Shown piece by piece: positions 34,902 to 47,100 of a DNA stretch of 64,000 nucleotides. How positions within the stretch are numbered: the first letter of the stretch is position 1; every line of letters begins with the position of its first letter. The notes beneath the pieces are model-generated. The model saw nothing but the letters and a program-made list of their open reading frames with translations. It was not told the DNA's origin and searched no databases. Source of the DNA: Oxyruncus cristatus. Taxonomy: Eukaryota > Chordata > Aves > Passeriformes > Cotingidae. The DNA is taken from assembly GCA_013399855.1 (NCBI GenBank), contig VXAY01002323.1, forward strand, positions 615,735 through 679,734, given 5' to 3'. Position numbers and translations under genes: made by a program.

Positions 34902-35021
34902 ATCACAGGATCAGCCGGGTTGGAAAAGCCCTCTGGGATCATCGAGTCCAACCCGTGACCCAAACCCACCTTGTCACCCAGCCCTTGGCACTGATGCCAC
35001 ATCCAGGCTCTTCTTAAACAC
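34902..35021 (-). mobile_element. CR1 3' end fragment
   Basis: GATCACAGGATCAGCCGGG, TTGGAAAAGCCCTCTGGGAT, CATCGAGTCCAACCCGTGAC and TTGGCACTGATGCCACATCC: reverse-oriented end of the CR1 type seen at 43268-44150. Confidence 0.92.
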
Positions 35022-35033
35022 TAAATTGTTCTA

Positions 35034-35079
35034 AAATATACATATATCTATATAAATACACACACACACACACACACTG
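35034..35079. repeat. (TA)n/(CA)n compound microsatellite
   Basis: An irregular TA-rich stretch followed by about ten CA units at 35058-35077. Confidence 0.93.
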
Positions 35080-38000
35080 GTCATTCAGTGCTGTTCCACT
35101 CTAACCCACCCCAGGGGATATATTAACAAGGGTCTCAGTCACCCTCAGCCTCAGGGCTGGGTTGTAACAGGAGACAGCGAGGAAATCAAAGGCCATACAG
35201 GAACTTCTGGGGCCGTGTGTGCTGGAGGGAGGTGGTGAACAGCCCCAGTGGGGCTGTTCCTGCCACAGACCTTCCATAAAAAAAAATTGCGTTGTCACCC
35301 CCAGGCAGTGGGTGCCAATTTGTGTCTCCTTTACAGCCCAAACCCCATAAGCAGAGCCGGTTCCAAGGCACCTGGAGGTGGTTGATCTGTTGGTACATGG
35401 CAGCAGCAGCAGGAACAAAAACGGATTGCCAAAAACATCAGGGCTGCAAGCAGAGAAAGCTCTGCTTTTCAGCTCACCCAGAGCTCCCTGAGCCGAGCTG
35501 AGCCTTCCCCTCCCGGTGCAAGCGATGGTCTGGCAGATCCAGAGAAAAAGCAGCACGTGGGAAAGGGAGAAACGGGGCCCGAGTAAAACCACACATCTAA
35601 AAATCAGCACAGCCCCTCCAAAGACCTGCCTCTCGTTTCTGTAGGGCTGCGACAGCTGCAAGAGCTCAAATCCGGGAAGGAAACCACGAACATTTAAGCC
35701 CAGAGTCGGTTTAAACCCCTTCCATAAGGCAGTGGTGCAACATCTTGGGTGCTTCTCCTAAATAAAGGTGCTGGAATTCTGCGCCTTTCCCGAAAATCGT
35801 ATCTACTGCAGCTGGCTCTGTGCTCTGGCACACAGTCCAAGCTGTATTGATTAAAAGGTCTGCTAAGATTTATCAGACTTGATAATGCACTCTAGTTGAT
35901 TAGGATTTCCAGCTTCAGAGCCAATACGGGTTCTCATATGTGATGGAAAGCACTTGGATTCACCCTGTCCCCATCTGAAACCTGACAGGAACTGTCTTAG
36001 TCCCAAAAGCAGGAATGCAGCGCTTCAAAAATGGGAGAAATCCACTTTTTTGAACACAAAGGCACCTCATGGGCTGTAGGAAGATGAGAATCACATGCTG
36101 TAAGTTGGCAATAACTGGGAAATTCAGGCCTATAGAACAATGACCCTCCTCACTTCAGTATCCTGGGTCCTTCCCTCTGTGTGGGATAAGCTTTGTGCTA
36201 ATTCCACAGCCTCTTTGTAAAGGGATTTTTAGCTTGTAATGGAACAACATGGGGGGGGGGGAGGAAATCACCTTAATTAAGCAGCACTGTGAGTAGAAAG
36301 GCTTCTAACAGAAGAGTGTACATGTAATTTCGTTCCTTCAGAGTTCCATATGCAGCAACATTTACAAGTGTGTTCATTTTTAAAAGGATCCACCCGAGTC
36401 AGGCATGTGCAGCTTGGGAATTCAGCCCCCCAGCCACATCCCTGGGCCCTGACTGTGGAGCTGGTTTGCCCTGTTTAGCACTTGTGGTCAACTGCACCAA
36501 TATTTCTGTGCCCACACAACCACAGACAGAACTGATAATATTTTAGAGCTTAAGCAGGCTGCATTTCAGGCCCAGTCAAACAGCTCTGTAGTAGCCCCAA
36601 AGGAGAAGGAGATTTGTGGTGAGGCTGGATGTTGGCGCTGGTGCTCCCTCCTTTCATCTGGACTTGAAATATTCCTGGCATGTGAAGGAATTCACCTTTT
36701 GAAATGCAATTGGAGATGGAGTAAAAGCTACAGGACTGTAGTTTTAGCAAAAAGAATTGAATCCCTGGGGGGAAAAACAACCAACCAAACAAACAAACCT
36801 GGCTTAAAATTCACCTGTAGAATGAACACACCTGGAAATTATTTATGAGACGTTATCATGTTTATTTACCCCAGAAACTGGACTGATGTGTGGGTTTGGG
36901 TTGGGTTTTAAACAATCTTTCTTCCTGCTTCTTTGGGATTTTCAAGACCATCTCAGTGAGTAAAAATGGGAGTAAATACCTTGAGCAAACTGCAGTGTTC
37001 AACTGAACACGGGAGCATCAGTCACCCTCCTTTAGAAGCAAAGCAGGAGTCCAAATTGTGGGGGGAGTGAGGGGGAAGTCCCATCTACACGAATTATTAA
37101 AACACTCTCATGTCTGTGAGGTTCTCTCCAAGGCTCAGCAACATATGCCCGCCTAAAAATACGGATCAAAACAACACGTTATCTTCATTCTTGTGTTGTT
37201 TACATTTGTTGGCAACTTGGAAAACACGAAGTGGGGTTTGACAGAGCTTTAAAGCATCTCCCTGATTCACTGCTCCAAATGTGGACCTCAGCATCCTCTT
37301 TGAGTCATCCCACTTTATATTTAGGGACACGCAAATGCCTCGTGACTCCCTTAAAAATAAATGTGAAGAGGCTTTAATCAAAGCTGAGCAGCAGAAACTA
37401 TAACTGTCCCACAGTTGTTCTCTTGGAAAACTCCATTACAACAGGAATATTTAAGTCCCTGTTGTGGATTTCTAGCACCCAAATGCTGGGAAAAAGAAAA
37501 AGGAAAAAGAAAAAAAACCTGAACTGCTGTTCTTGATGGTTCATTCCAGATTTCATTGGGGTTTATAGAAAAATGTCAACAGGGCCTTTACATGCGTTGA
37601 GATGTATTACAGGGAGTAAAATTTTTACTCGAGGTGGTTGAAACTCTGCTTTTATCGACATCAGGCCTGGGAGAAGCCACAGCCACACCAGTGCCACTGT
37701 CCATGCTCCCATCTCCACTGGAGAGCCTGGAGTGGGTTTAGCACCCAAAACACGGGCTTCTTTGGGTGCTCTCAGCACACACTCGGGTGCCTGTAGCAGG
37801 GAGGGAGGAGGGTGCCCTGGGACGCAGCCACTGCGACACCAGGAACACAGGAATTCCTTCGGAGGAACCACATTTCCAGGCAGCTCGTGCTGACAGGAGG
37901 AGCCCAACGCAGGTTGTCTGGTCTCTGCCCAGCCTTTCTGCCTCAGAGGTGCCCTTTCCCGGTGTGTTTTTTTTTCCTCCTGCAAGTCAACCTCGTCCTC

Positions 38001-38189
38001 CTTCCTACCACCGTGCCTTGGCAGCACTGGTATTCCAGACACTCCTCTGCACTTGAGCCCTTCCAGTACGTCATGACTTCCAGACTAAGAAACCCACCTA
38101 AAATGATGGAAAGTCAAAGAATTTTATGTTCATTTATTTATTTTTAAGACTGTAAATCTGCTGCCAACTATGAAACAGGAGAACACTCC
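35080..38189. other. unique noncoding sequence
   Basis: A run of eleven G lies at 36251-36261. 35830-35935 and 36290-36380 are AT-leaning and repeat-free. Frames of 186 codons (minus, 35101-35661) and 159 codons (minus, 37563-38042) show no domain. I treat both as chance. Confidence 0.45.
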
Positions 38190-38292
38190 CAGGCACAGGG
38201 TGGGATTGCTGGGGTGTCTGTGCAGGGCCTGGAGTTGAACTCTCTGATCCTGACGGGTCCCTTCCAGCTCAGCACATTCTGTGACTCTGTGA
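38190..38292 (+). mobile_element. CR1 3' end fragment
   Basis: GGTGTCTGTGCAGGGCCTGG, AGTTGAACTCTCTGATCCTG, GGTCCCTTCCAGCTCAGCAC and ATTCTGTGACTCTGTGAG: the last ~100 bases of a plus-strand CR1 with its terminal repeat. It is the counterpart of the minus-strand 34535 copy. Confidence 0.92.
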
Positions 38293-41200
38293 GCTGATCA
38301 CACCCCTCCATCCAGACAACACTTAAGGCTGACAGAACATTCCTTTTCCCACTGCATCCACCACCTCTGCCATTTATCATCCCCCCGCCCGCCCCCAAAC
38401 CAAGCGCACAGCTCGTGTGCCCAGCACCTCTGCCCCGTCCATTCCTTCTGAGGGACTTCATCTGGTCCCACCCCGCGGCAGGGAGTGTCCCTGGGTCAGT
38501 ATTTGTGTGGCTCACAGGACCCCTCGCAGGAGGGAGGTGGCAGCAGATGTTCCCACAGCTGCAGCAGCCCCTGGAACAGCCAGAACAGCAGCTTTTGGCA
38601 AAGTGGAAGCCTTGCAGGGGGCTGGGTTGGCTCTTCCTTGTGCTTAGATTTGCCTCCTCCTCGTCTAATAAGGCAGGGAGACAGATGCCCTCTCCTCACA
38701 AACATGTTGGTACCATCCAAGGAGTAAGGAGTTCATTTATAATCGTCATATTCTCTTCTTGGACTTCAAACACTGCCCATAGCTCCGTCCCAGTGCAGAG
38801 CTGCCAAGAAGTGGGTTACAAAGCAGTGAAGTCCTTGCAGCCTAATTATTTCTTCTTTTTAAACCAAAAAGAGAAGCGCTGCCTTGCAGATTTCAATGTT
38901 CGCAAATTAATTAGATTTACAGTCCTGACTGGATGACCACCCAGTAATGAAAAATAAGATTCCTACACAAATAATGAATTAGCTCAGTCATCCAGTGAAC
39001 CAAAACAGCACAACAGACTCTTTAGCTCTCCTATGAATGTAATTGCCACCCTTGCTCCAAATTAATGGCTTTTCCCAAGTATTCTGAAGGCCATCAGGGG
39101 AAGCTGCTTCAGACCGACGTTGTAAAGAAGATTTTTAGAATGGAAAACCTAAACCTGTGGGTCAAATGCAGGTATAACCTGCCTGGAAGCCACGATTTGA
39201 TAATGAGGGGGCTTATTCTCATGCTGCTGGAGGCTGGAGTTCTGTTAGGGACGGGCTGGGAAGAGATGGGGAGGGTTCAGGGAGCACCAGAGCTGCAGCT
39301 CTCCAGCCTCAGCTGAACTTGTGCAACGCCACTTCACACAGAGGCACAACCACACCTCCCAAAAAAAAAACCAGCCCAGGAGGGTGTGTAGGGGGAAAGG
39401 ACGGGGGTTTGTGTCTGCCTGTTGATATGAACACTGCAGCACCTTTGTGAAATGTTTCCGAATCTGCCCCAAAACTTCCTTACCCAGAAGTTTCAGCACA
39501 TCCAACATCCCCCACGACGAGATCCAAGGCAGAACCGGCTCCAGGTATGTTTTGAGCTGCTGCTTCTACAGAATTGATCCTGTCTGCTGACATTTCCACA
39601 GTTACCAGCACAGGAACTGGCTGAGGAACTACTTTGTTATTTTTTTAATTCGTGTTATGCTGCGTTAATTCAAGGGAGTCCTGAGCTGTACAACTCAGCT
39701 CCCCGCATTCCAAGGGTGCAAATAAACCGTCACCATGATTTCTTGGGGCAATATTTGCCACTGAACTCAGGCCTGGGTGTTCATTAAGGAGCAAAGTGGC
39801 AATTGGTTCTTTTCCAGTTCCTCACCCACTCCACTCTTAACCTTTGGCACTTCCCAGCTCCCTCTCCCCCCCCGCTGGCAAACGCAGTCACTTGGCCCAA
39901 ATGGAACCTGCTATTGATGTGGAACCGGTGTGGACATCACTTCCATCACTTCCATCACCCAGGGAAGGCCACTGGGAAGCTGCAGGCCCTGCCTGCCCCG
40001 TGGGCTCGGCCATCACCACCACAAAAGCCACTTTGCAGAGGCACAAATACATGTACGCACAGGCCACGGGCAATAAACCAGCAACGTTTGGTCAATCGTG
40101 GGATGCAAACCCATCTCGGGGCTGCAGTTGAGTGCAAATGGTCCCACACAGGATCATTTAAAGATATGCTCTAATCCCACAGCACTACTCAGGCTATTAC
40201 TTTTCTTATGAGTGACTTCATAATCAGCCGTTACCACGAGCCCACTCCCGTAAATAGGGAGAAACAGGCAGTTTTTATTTTCCCCGCAGCAGAACTGGGG
40301 GAAAATACAGGATGTTTTATGCTTATTTTAGCAGTAATGATCCGTTCCAAGCTCCTCTGCCTTCCCTGACTCTGCCCCTCAGGCAGCTTTCAGTCATTGC
40401 AGGGGCAAGACAAAGGCAGAGTTGGAGTGGGAGGGGAGATATTTTACAGCAGTAAGTGACTTTAATTGAACCTTTAATTCAACAGTCATTCATTTCACAC
40501 CCCAGAGCCCCTTTACCTTTCTGGACCTGACTTCAGGTGTCTATTTTGCATTGTGACATATCCATCCTCATTCAGCTCATCACAGAAGCCCAAGTGCAGG
40601 AAAAGGCAAAAAAAATAAAAAATCCTCAATAAAAGGCAGTCTGGCAACAGAGCAGCCACGGGGAGGGAGGAGAGCAGGGTCTGACCACTTTTAGGAAATA
40701 ACAAAAGTTTTTCTTTAGCAAAGGTGCCGCTGGCACTTTTTAATATTGATATTTTCAATATTGATAACTCCTTCATGCCCGAGCTCCTCCGTCAGCTCTT
40801 CTACCACAAAGACTTCAACCTCAAGCAAGTCCTGTCATAAAGGGCAAGCCACCAGAAACTGTAATGAGAGGAAGCCTTTTTCTTCTTAGCAAACCTTATT
40901 TGAAAAGAAGAAATTTAAAAAAAAAAAAATCCAACCAGGGCCAAGAACTTGCTATTTCGGAATTATTTTTAACTGGTGCAGAGACGGCGTCATAAAACTA
41001 CCAGCTGGGTGCAAGAAACACTTCTAATATCTTAATTCTCTGTAAAGCTGCTCGTTTTACTTGACACTCGTCTGAGGTTTAATAAAGGTTTTATTTTGTT
41101 TTTTAGAAGCACTTGTGTCCAAATGCCAGTCAGCTGTTGGTGCTGGGGTCACGCTCTTTGTTGTTCTTAAAAAGGAGCCTGGTGTCCAACACACACTTTG

Positions 41201-41546
41201 CAGAGCACCTGAAAGGCTCGGGTGCCCAGGAATCCCATGTGGACTCCAGTCACTCCAGAGCTGGCCGCTGCACACAGCAGAATTCTGACTCTGCCAGGCT
41301 CTGCTCATCCTGCTCCTGATGGATCTTGCAAAGCTCTGGCATGGCTTAGCCCATTCTCCCCAGTATTGGGGTAGAAAATGGGTAACTCCACGTGAAATTC
41401 CAGCTAAGTACTAAATCAGAGACTTTTGTGACGTCTCTACAAATGACATATTTAACACAAACCAGAAAAGAAGGTGAGTGGCACAGAAAAAATTCCAGCC
41501 TGGAGAGGCACAGAGGAGAACAAGAAATAGCAATGGAGCCTCCAAG
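38293..41546. other. unique noncoding sequence
   Basis: No named repeat or gene recognised over 3.2 kb. A C-rich run occurs near 38381-38397 and A runs near 39360-39370 and 40917-40929. The overlapping frames at 38415-38936 carry no domain. Longest repeat-free stretch together with 35080-38189. Confidence 0.45.
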
Positions 41547-42156
41547 GTCAGTGTGGCAGGAGGGGGGAAGAGAGGCCCGAGGGGGCTCCCTCTCCCCCTC
41601 CAGCAGGGGAAAAGACTTAAAAACTAAACCCCTGCCACCTGTGGAAGATTATTTGGAGTGAAGAAACTTTTGTGTGAGTCCCCCACACCGGAGGTCTGGA
41701 TGGGCCGGGGAGGGCAGAGGTGGCTTGAGGCCAAGGCTGAATCATTTGAAAGCCACATGCAACAAGCTGCAGAAGAATTGCAGCCACAGAATGGTGGAGA
41801 AGCTGGTGAACTTCCCTTGGGACTTTGGACAAAGCTGAGCCTAACACTAAGCCCCCGATACTGCGGGGCCCAGTGCAATTTTGGACCGGGTGCGATGGCA
41901 GGATGGCCCCTTTCACTGCAAATGGGGGAGCGGTGGTGAAGTGAAGTATCCAACCGTGGCCGAGAGCCAAGATTGGGCATCTGGCAAAAAGCAGAGAGTC
42001 AGAAGAATTCCAGAGAATGAGAGGAGAAGCTACTTGGAGCAGCAGAAGCACAGCACCAGAGAGTGTTCTTGGGTATGGACTGAGCCAAAAGAAACCCAGA
42101 ACCCCTGTGACCCGGGGAGGGGTGGGGACTCTTAGGAAACCCCCTGAGCTCCTCGT

Positions 42157-42157
42157 N
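42157..42157. other. single ambiguous base (N)
   Basis: One N lies seven bases before a (GA)n tract, probably an unresolved base in the assembly. Confidence 0.98.
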
Positions 42158-42163
42158 TCCCAT

Positions 42164-42184
42164 GGAGAGAGAGAGAGAGAGAGA
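42164..42184. repeat. (GA)n microsatellite
   Basis: About ten GA units inside the probable LTR. Confidence 0.93.
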
Positions 42185-42586
42185 TATTTTTGAGCTGTGA
42201 TGATTTTGGAAATGTTACCTTAAAGACTTTTTTTTTTCCCCTTCTCCTTCTCCCTCAGGACTGCTTTTGAGGAAAAGAAGGAGGGGTGGTATTTGTAAAT
42301 ATGTAAGTTTGCTATTATCAGGAAAACTAGTTAGAGTTGTCGTGTATATAACTATTCTCTTAGTTCTTATTGCGTAGCAATAAATTCTAATATTAATCCC
42401 CATGTCAAGGCGATCTGTTTTGTCTATGAGAACTCTTCTTACTTATTAGCAAAACTTATGGGTTGATAAAAACCCTGCAGAAAGCAAAGGGCTAAACCTT
42501 TGACAGCTCAGAGCAAGGGTTTTTTGGGCTGTGAGAGCTGCACAGTCCAGCAAACATCACCTTTCGTGGTGTAAGGAAACAGTCAG

Positions 42587-43266
42587 CACTATTATCATCT
42601 CAGTGCATTGCCTGTGCTCAAGCAAATGCTGAGCTACAGCTACTGGAAGGCAGATTTTTCATAGCCAAAAGAAATGTCATAGCCTGGGCTCTCTCAAACT
42701 GCTGTGAGCGCAGAACTGAAAGCAGGGGAAGCCAGGCAGGGTCATTTCCCTCTATAATCTGCACCACAAGAGAAATAAATGTCACGTTTGTGGGTTAAAA
42801 ACTCCGTGTTTTAGCAGCTTAAGATAATCTGAAAGTTCTTACCAGGCTGTGCAGCCACAGGCACACTCCAGCACCTGCAAAATGCGGCTTTCCCTAATCA
42901 CTCTGACATTTCCAATCACTAAAGTGCAGGGTATTGAGCTCTGTGAAAGCAGTTTATACAGGAATCTGAAGGAGGAGGAGGCACTTGTGCGTCCTACTGA
43001 TGGGTAAAAATACCATCCCACTCCTTCGGATGTAACAGTGATGACAAAAGAACATATCTTATAATTTGGCTTCTCCAAGTAAACAGAACCCCTCACTTGT
43101 GGTGTCAAAGCATGGCAAAGGTGGGAAGGATTTTCCACCTGCTGGAAGTGCCTGGCTCGAGGCACTTTATTTCTGTGCAGCACCTTCTGCCCAGAGATGG
43201 TCCTGAGAAAACAGGAACTGAGGTATCACAGCTCTGATAAAATATAAGTGTTGCAAATACAAAGGA
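42587..43266. other. unique noncoding sequence
   Basis: No gene or repeat recognised. Confidence 0.5.
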
Positions 43267-43512
43267 GTGAACCACTGGCCATGTGCAGATGACACCAAGC
43301 TGGGGGGGAGTGTGGATCTGCTGGAGGGTAGGAGGGCTCTGCAGAGGGTCCCGGACAGGCTGGATCCATGGGCTGATCCCAACGGGATGAGGTTCACCAA
43401 GGCCAAGGGCCGGGTCCTGCCCTTTGGCCACAACCACCCCCGGCAGCCCCCGGGCTGGGGACAGAGTGGGGGGACAGAAAGGGCCCCGGGGGGACTGACT
43501 GACAGCAGCTGA
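43267..43512 (+). pseudogene. CR1 ORF2 reverse transcriptase C-terminal remnant
   Basis: An uninterrupted frame reads CADDTKLGG about six residues in. These are the catalytic ADD residues of CR1-type reverse transcriptase and the following TKLGG motif; the first residue of the usual FADD box is replaced by C. The frame then continues through [12 protein letters not shown] and [10 protein letters not shown], typical of the segment after the active site, to a stop at 43512. All of the enzyme upstream of the active site is gone through 5' truncation. It is inactive. Confidence 0.85.
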
Positions 43513-44150
43513 ACGTGAGCCAGGGGTGCCCAGGGGGGCAAGAGGCCGATGGATCCTGGCCTGGCTCAGGAGCAGTGTGGCAGCAGGAGCAGGGCAGGGA
43601 TTGTGCCCCTGCCCTGGGCACTGGGGAGGCCTCACCTCGAGGGCTGTGCCCAGCTCTGGGCCCTCAGGTGGGGAAGGGTGGGGAGGGGCTGGAGCGTGTC
43701 CAGAGAAGGGCAACGAGGCTGGGGAAGGGTCTGGAGCACAAGTGCTGGGAGGAGCAGCTGAGGGAGCTGGGGGGGCTCAGCCTGGAGAGGAGGAGGCTCA
43801 GGGGAGACCTTCTCACTCTCTGCAACCCCCTGACAGGAGGGGGGACCCAGCGGGGGTCGGGCTCTGCTCCCAGGAACCAGCAGCAGGACGAGAGGGCACA
43901 GCCTTGAGCTGCCCCAGGGGAGGGGCAGGTTGGACATGAGGAAGAAGTTCTTCCCAGAGAGAGGGATCAGCCCTTGGAATGGGCTGCCCAGGGAGGGGGT
44001 GGAGTCCCCGTCCCTGGAGGGGTTTGAGCAGAGCCTGGATGTGGCATCAGTGCCATGGGCTGGGTGACAGGGTGGGGTTGGGTCACAGGTTGGACTCGGT
44101 GATCCCAGAGGGCTTTTCCAACCAGGTTGATTCTGTGATTCTATGAGTGA
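43268..44150 (+). mobile_element. CR1 retrotransposon, longest copy, with ORF2 end and full 3' end
   Basis: About 880 bases from just before the reverse transcriptase ADD motif to the terminal GATTCTGTGATTCTATGAG. In order: end of ORF2, GATGGATCCTGGCCTGGCTC, GGGCTGGAGCGTGTCCAGAG, GGCTCAGCCTGGAGAGGAGG, a G-rich stretch at 43836-43860, GGGCTGCCCAGGGAGGGGGT, GGTTGGACTCGGTGATCCCA and the tail. Low divergence and an intact tail make it a relatively young insertion. Confidence 0.96.
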
Positions 44151-45715
44151 CAATAGATCCCACCACGTTTCCTCCTGGAAGGTTTTGAAAGGAGCTTGGG
44201 GGCTTCATTCCTTTTGAAAATCTGCCCCTTACTCATGAACATCCTCTCTCCTCAATAAAGCACTTCCAACACATCAGTGGGCAGAACCCGGGTGCTAAAT
44301 ATGCCAAACAAGGCAACAAATCGAAACCTCACAGAAAGGTTCATATTGACACTATTTTAGATCCCCAGCACAAAGCATTGGATTTCTGAAGCACATTCAC
44401 CAGGAGCAGAGAGAGAAAAAAACCCCACACCTCAGGACTATTTGGAGCTGCAGGTGAACAACTTGGCAGAAGGTTTTCGAGGGTCTTGAGATCTTCAACT
44501 GAAAAATGCAGAGGGATAAAAAAAAAAAAATCCCAAAGCACTCAGTGTGTGCACAGGGGAAAAGCTCTCCATGGGGGTAATTCTGAGTCAGGACCTCTCA
44601 GACTCCCCAAGGGCACAGAAATTAGACCCAGATTCGGGTTTTGTGCTGTGAGAACTGAAGTAAGGGTGGCACACAACCGCTGCCATTATTTTTTGGCACT
44701 TTTAACAGGTCGCTAAGCTAAAGGAGAAGCTCTTTTAGCTCGGTGGTGCCACTGCAGCGGAATCACTTCCAGCGCTTTCCCTTCCCAGGAAAACATGCAA
44801 GGAGGCAACGAAAGCAAACGACATTTCAGCTAATCAGGAGGCTACGAGCAGCTGATCACACAGCCCATCAGTCACCTGAAAGAGCCCCCCTGAACACCAA
44901 GGGTGTAAATTAGCAGCCGAAATATTTACAGTTGTGGAGGGCGCACTTTGCCCCGAAGGGTAAACAGAGAGAACTGGTAATTTCAGCCTAAATTCAACCT
45001 CAGCCCTGGCAGAAGAAAAAAAAATCCGGTGGAAACTGCAGCGGCTCAGGAGCCCAGTGGAAGCTGGTCAGGGCATCACAGCAACGGGCACGGGGCAAAT
45101 CTTGCTCCAAGGGCAAGTGCAGAGGCCCCACAGCAGGCAGAGAGCCCCTGTTGGCATTATCAGCATCCTAATGGGCAGCTGCAAAACCGCCCAGCAATTC
45201 AGCGTTGAAATGCTGCCTTTTTAACAGCAGGACATGCTCCTCCACCTCTGGAAACCTCCTCTGTCTTGCACAAAACCACATCCCCACCCAGCAGCTGGGA
45301 AGTGAAGCTTAAACACTCATTTTCCTTTGAAAGTGTTCCATTTGCTAATAAAAGGATTTTTCAACTCATTCTGTTATCTATCTATATCTATGTATTTAAA
45401 AGTAGCATTAATTATACTTTAAATAGTTCCCACCAAATCCTCCCAGATTCCAGTATTATCTAGTAAATTAATCCTCAGCCACTTATTTGGCTTAGGGTTA
45501 ATTGATATATGACTCAATCTCGTTTCTTCCTGAAGAAATAAAGCAACACACATTCCATATTGATAGGAGCTCCCAGTAATGGACTTCTGTAGACAATCAC
45601 CTTCCTCATCCCCAACTCCTCCTCCCCCCTCAAAAGTTCCATTAGCAAACTCCATGTATTCAAGAGCCAGCTGGTTTCACCTAAAAAGTCCTTCACACTT
45701 CATCCTGTAAATAAT
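44151..45715. other. unique noncoding sequence
   Basis: A run at 44519-44530 and a short (TCTA)-like patch at 45375-45392. 45400-45560 is AT-rich. No gene recognised. Confidence 0.5.
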
Positions 45716-45843
45716 CACGGAATGGTTTGGGTTGGAAGGGGCCTTAAAGGGGGAAAGGGGCACCTTCCACCAGCCCAGCTTGCTCCAACCTGGCCTTGGA
45801 CACTTCCAGGGATGGGGCAGCCACAGCTCCTCTGGGCAACTGG
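45716..45843 (-). mobile_element. CR1 3' end fragment
   Basis: ATCACGGAATGGTTTGGG, GGAAGGGGCCTTAAAGGGGG, CACCTTCCACCAGCCCAGC, CTTGGACACTTCCAGGGATG and CAGCCACAGCTCCTCTGGGC: a reverse-oriented CR1 end of the GTGTCCCTGCC type. It lacks the ~25 bases normally found between GGCCTTAAAG and the CACCTTCCA block. Confidence 0.92.
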
Positions 45844-47004
45844 AATTGTGCAGGAATATTTCGGGAGGGGGGAGGACATCAGTCAGTCTTTAATGCAAAG
45901 CCCAACATCCCACATGGACCACAAAAGTCGGGACCTGCCCGTCGTGTCAGACCCCAAACACAGGTTACAGACACAGAAACGCAGAGTGCGGGGCATTCCT
46001 AAAAATGTGCCAAACCACCAGGAAAGGAGGAACTGCTGGCTGAGGGGTCCAGAAGCACATGAGGAGGAGGAGGAATGGCTGCAGGACTGGGGATAACAGA
46101 GGGCTCTGACACACGAGCAGCTCTTGGGGCTGTTGAGGTGATAATTTTTAATTTTTTTCCATAATGTAAGGCTTCCTCTTTGCAGCAAAAACTACCTGGA
46201 GAGACCCCAATGCCTGAACAGGAGAGAAAAGACTCTTCCTGCTGCCCTCTTGCTGGTCACCTTGACATACAATTTCCCTGTGCATGGGCACCTCTACTAT
46301 TGGCCGTAAATATATGGAAAATTTACTACCTGGGAGAGGCTCAAGCAATTTTCTGGCACTAGAGATGCATCTCCCTTCCGTGTGCATGTGTATAAGCACA
46401 ACCTATAGCAGCCCTGCATTATTTATAGAGAAACAAGTAATTAAAATTTTTATTCTGCCCATTTCAAAGGGTGGAAGGGAACAAAAAAAAAAAAACAAAA
46501 AAAACCACCTTCTTTATTCTTTCATCATGGAAGGTGCTGGCCAACCTCATAACTCTGTCTGCCTGCTGTAAAGAGCTGTGGAAGTGGCTCCTCATCAAAC
46601 ACACTTTGCATTTTATGGGATGCACTGAAAAACTAAGTGGCTTAGTGACTCCTTCCAATGTCACGAGAGGAGAGCTCAGAGCACAGAGCCTTCCACGTCT
46701 CCCAAAGCACCTTCTCCCCAACACTCAACTGCCCAGGAGCAAAGGGGAAGGGACGGGAGGTTTCTGCCCAGTACTGGGTGAAGAGACCGTGGGGTTTGTT
46801 GGAGAGGGACCAGCTCAACTCCCAAGTCCTGCTTAATGTGCAATCCCGAATCCCACCAGGATTCCTGCCACGGTGACCACAGAAGGCAGGGAGTTGATGA
46901 GCACCAGATGGGCAACCAAAGCTCTTGGATCCCCTTTCCAGCTTCTCTGTCTCCTTACTTGGTGACCCTGGAAACGACTCCTCAGCCTTTCACCACAACA
47001 ACCC
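45844..47004. other. unique noncoding sequence
   Basis: A-rich stretch at 46481-46505. No gene or named repeat recognised. Confidence 0.5.
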
Positions 47005-47100
47005 CCCGGTCTGGTGGAAGGTGTCCCTGTCCAAGGCAGGGGGTTGGAACGAGGTGGCCTTTAAGGTCCCTTCCAACCCAAATCATCCTGGGAATTCCAG
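47005..47100 (+). mobile_element. CR1 3' end fragment
   Basis: GGTGGAAGGTGTCCCTGTCC, AAGGCAGGGGGTTGGAACGA and GGCCTTTAAGGTCCCTTCCA, ending in AAATCATCCTGGGAATTCC. Strongly 5'-truncated plus-strand copy. Confidence 0.93.

Larger units (their letters stand above)
41552..42581 (+). mobile_element. probable LTR or other long repeat, ends uncertain
   Basis: GC-rich left half (41671-42140) passes into (GA)n and an AT-rich right half with a TATA-like GTATATAACT near 42340 and AATAAA at 42379-42384, the composition switch of many avian LTRs. Two sets of ends are possible. First, TG at 41552 to CA at 42581 with a GTCAG repeat on both sides (41547-41551 and 42582-42586). Second, TGTGTGAGTC at 41671 to GCA near 42450, with an imperfect AAACTT-like flank. 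With many TG and CA choices, one 5-bp match can arise by chance, so neither is secure. Frames in it have no retroviral domain. Confidence 0.45.

Noticed and set aside
35101..38042. Minus-strand frames of 186 and 159 codons
   Set aside because: No recognisable domain, overlapped by frames in other phases, in ordinary GC-leaning DNA.
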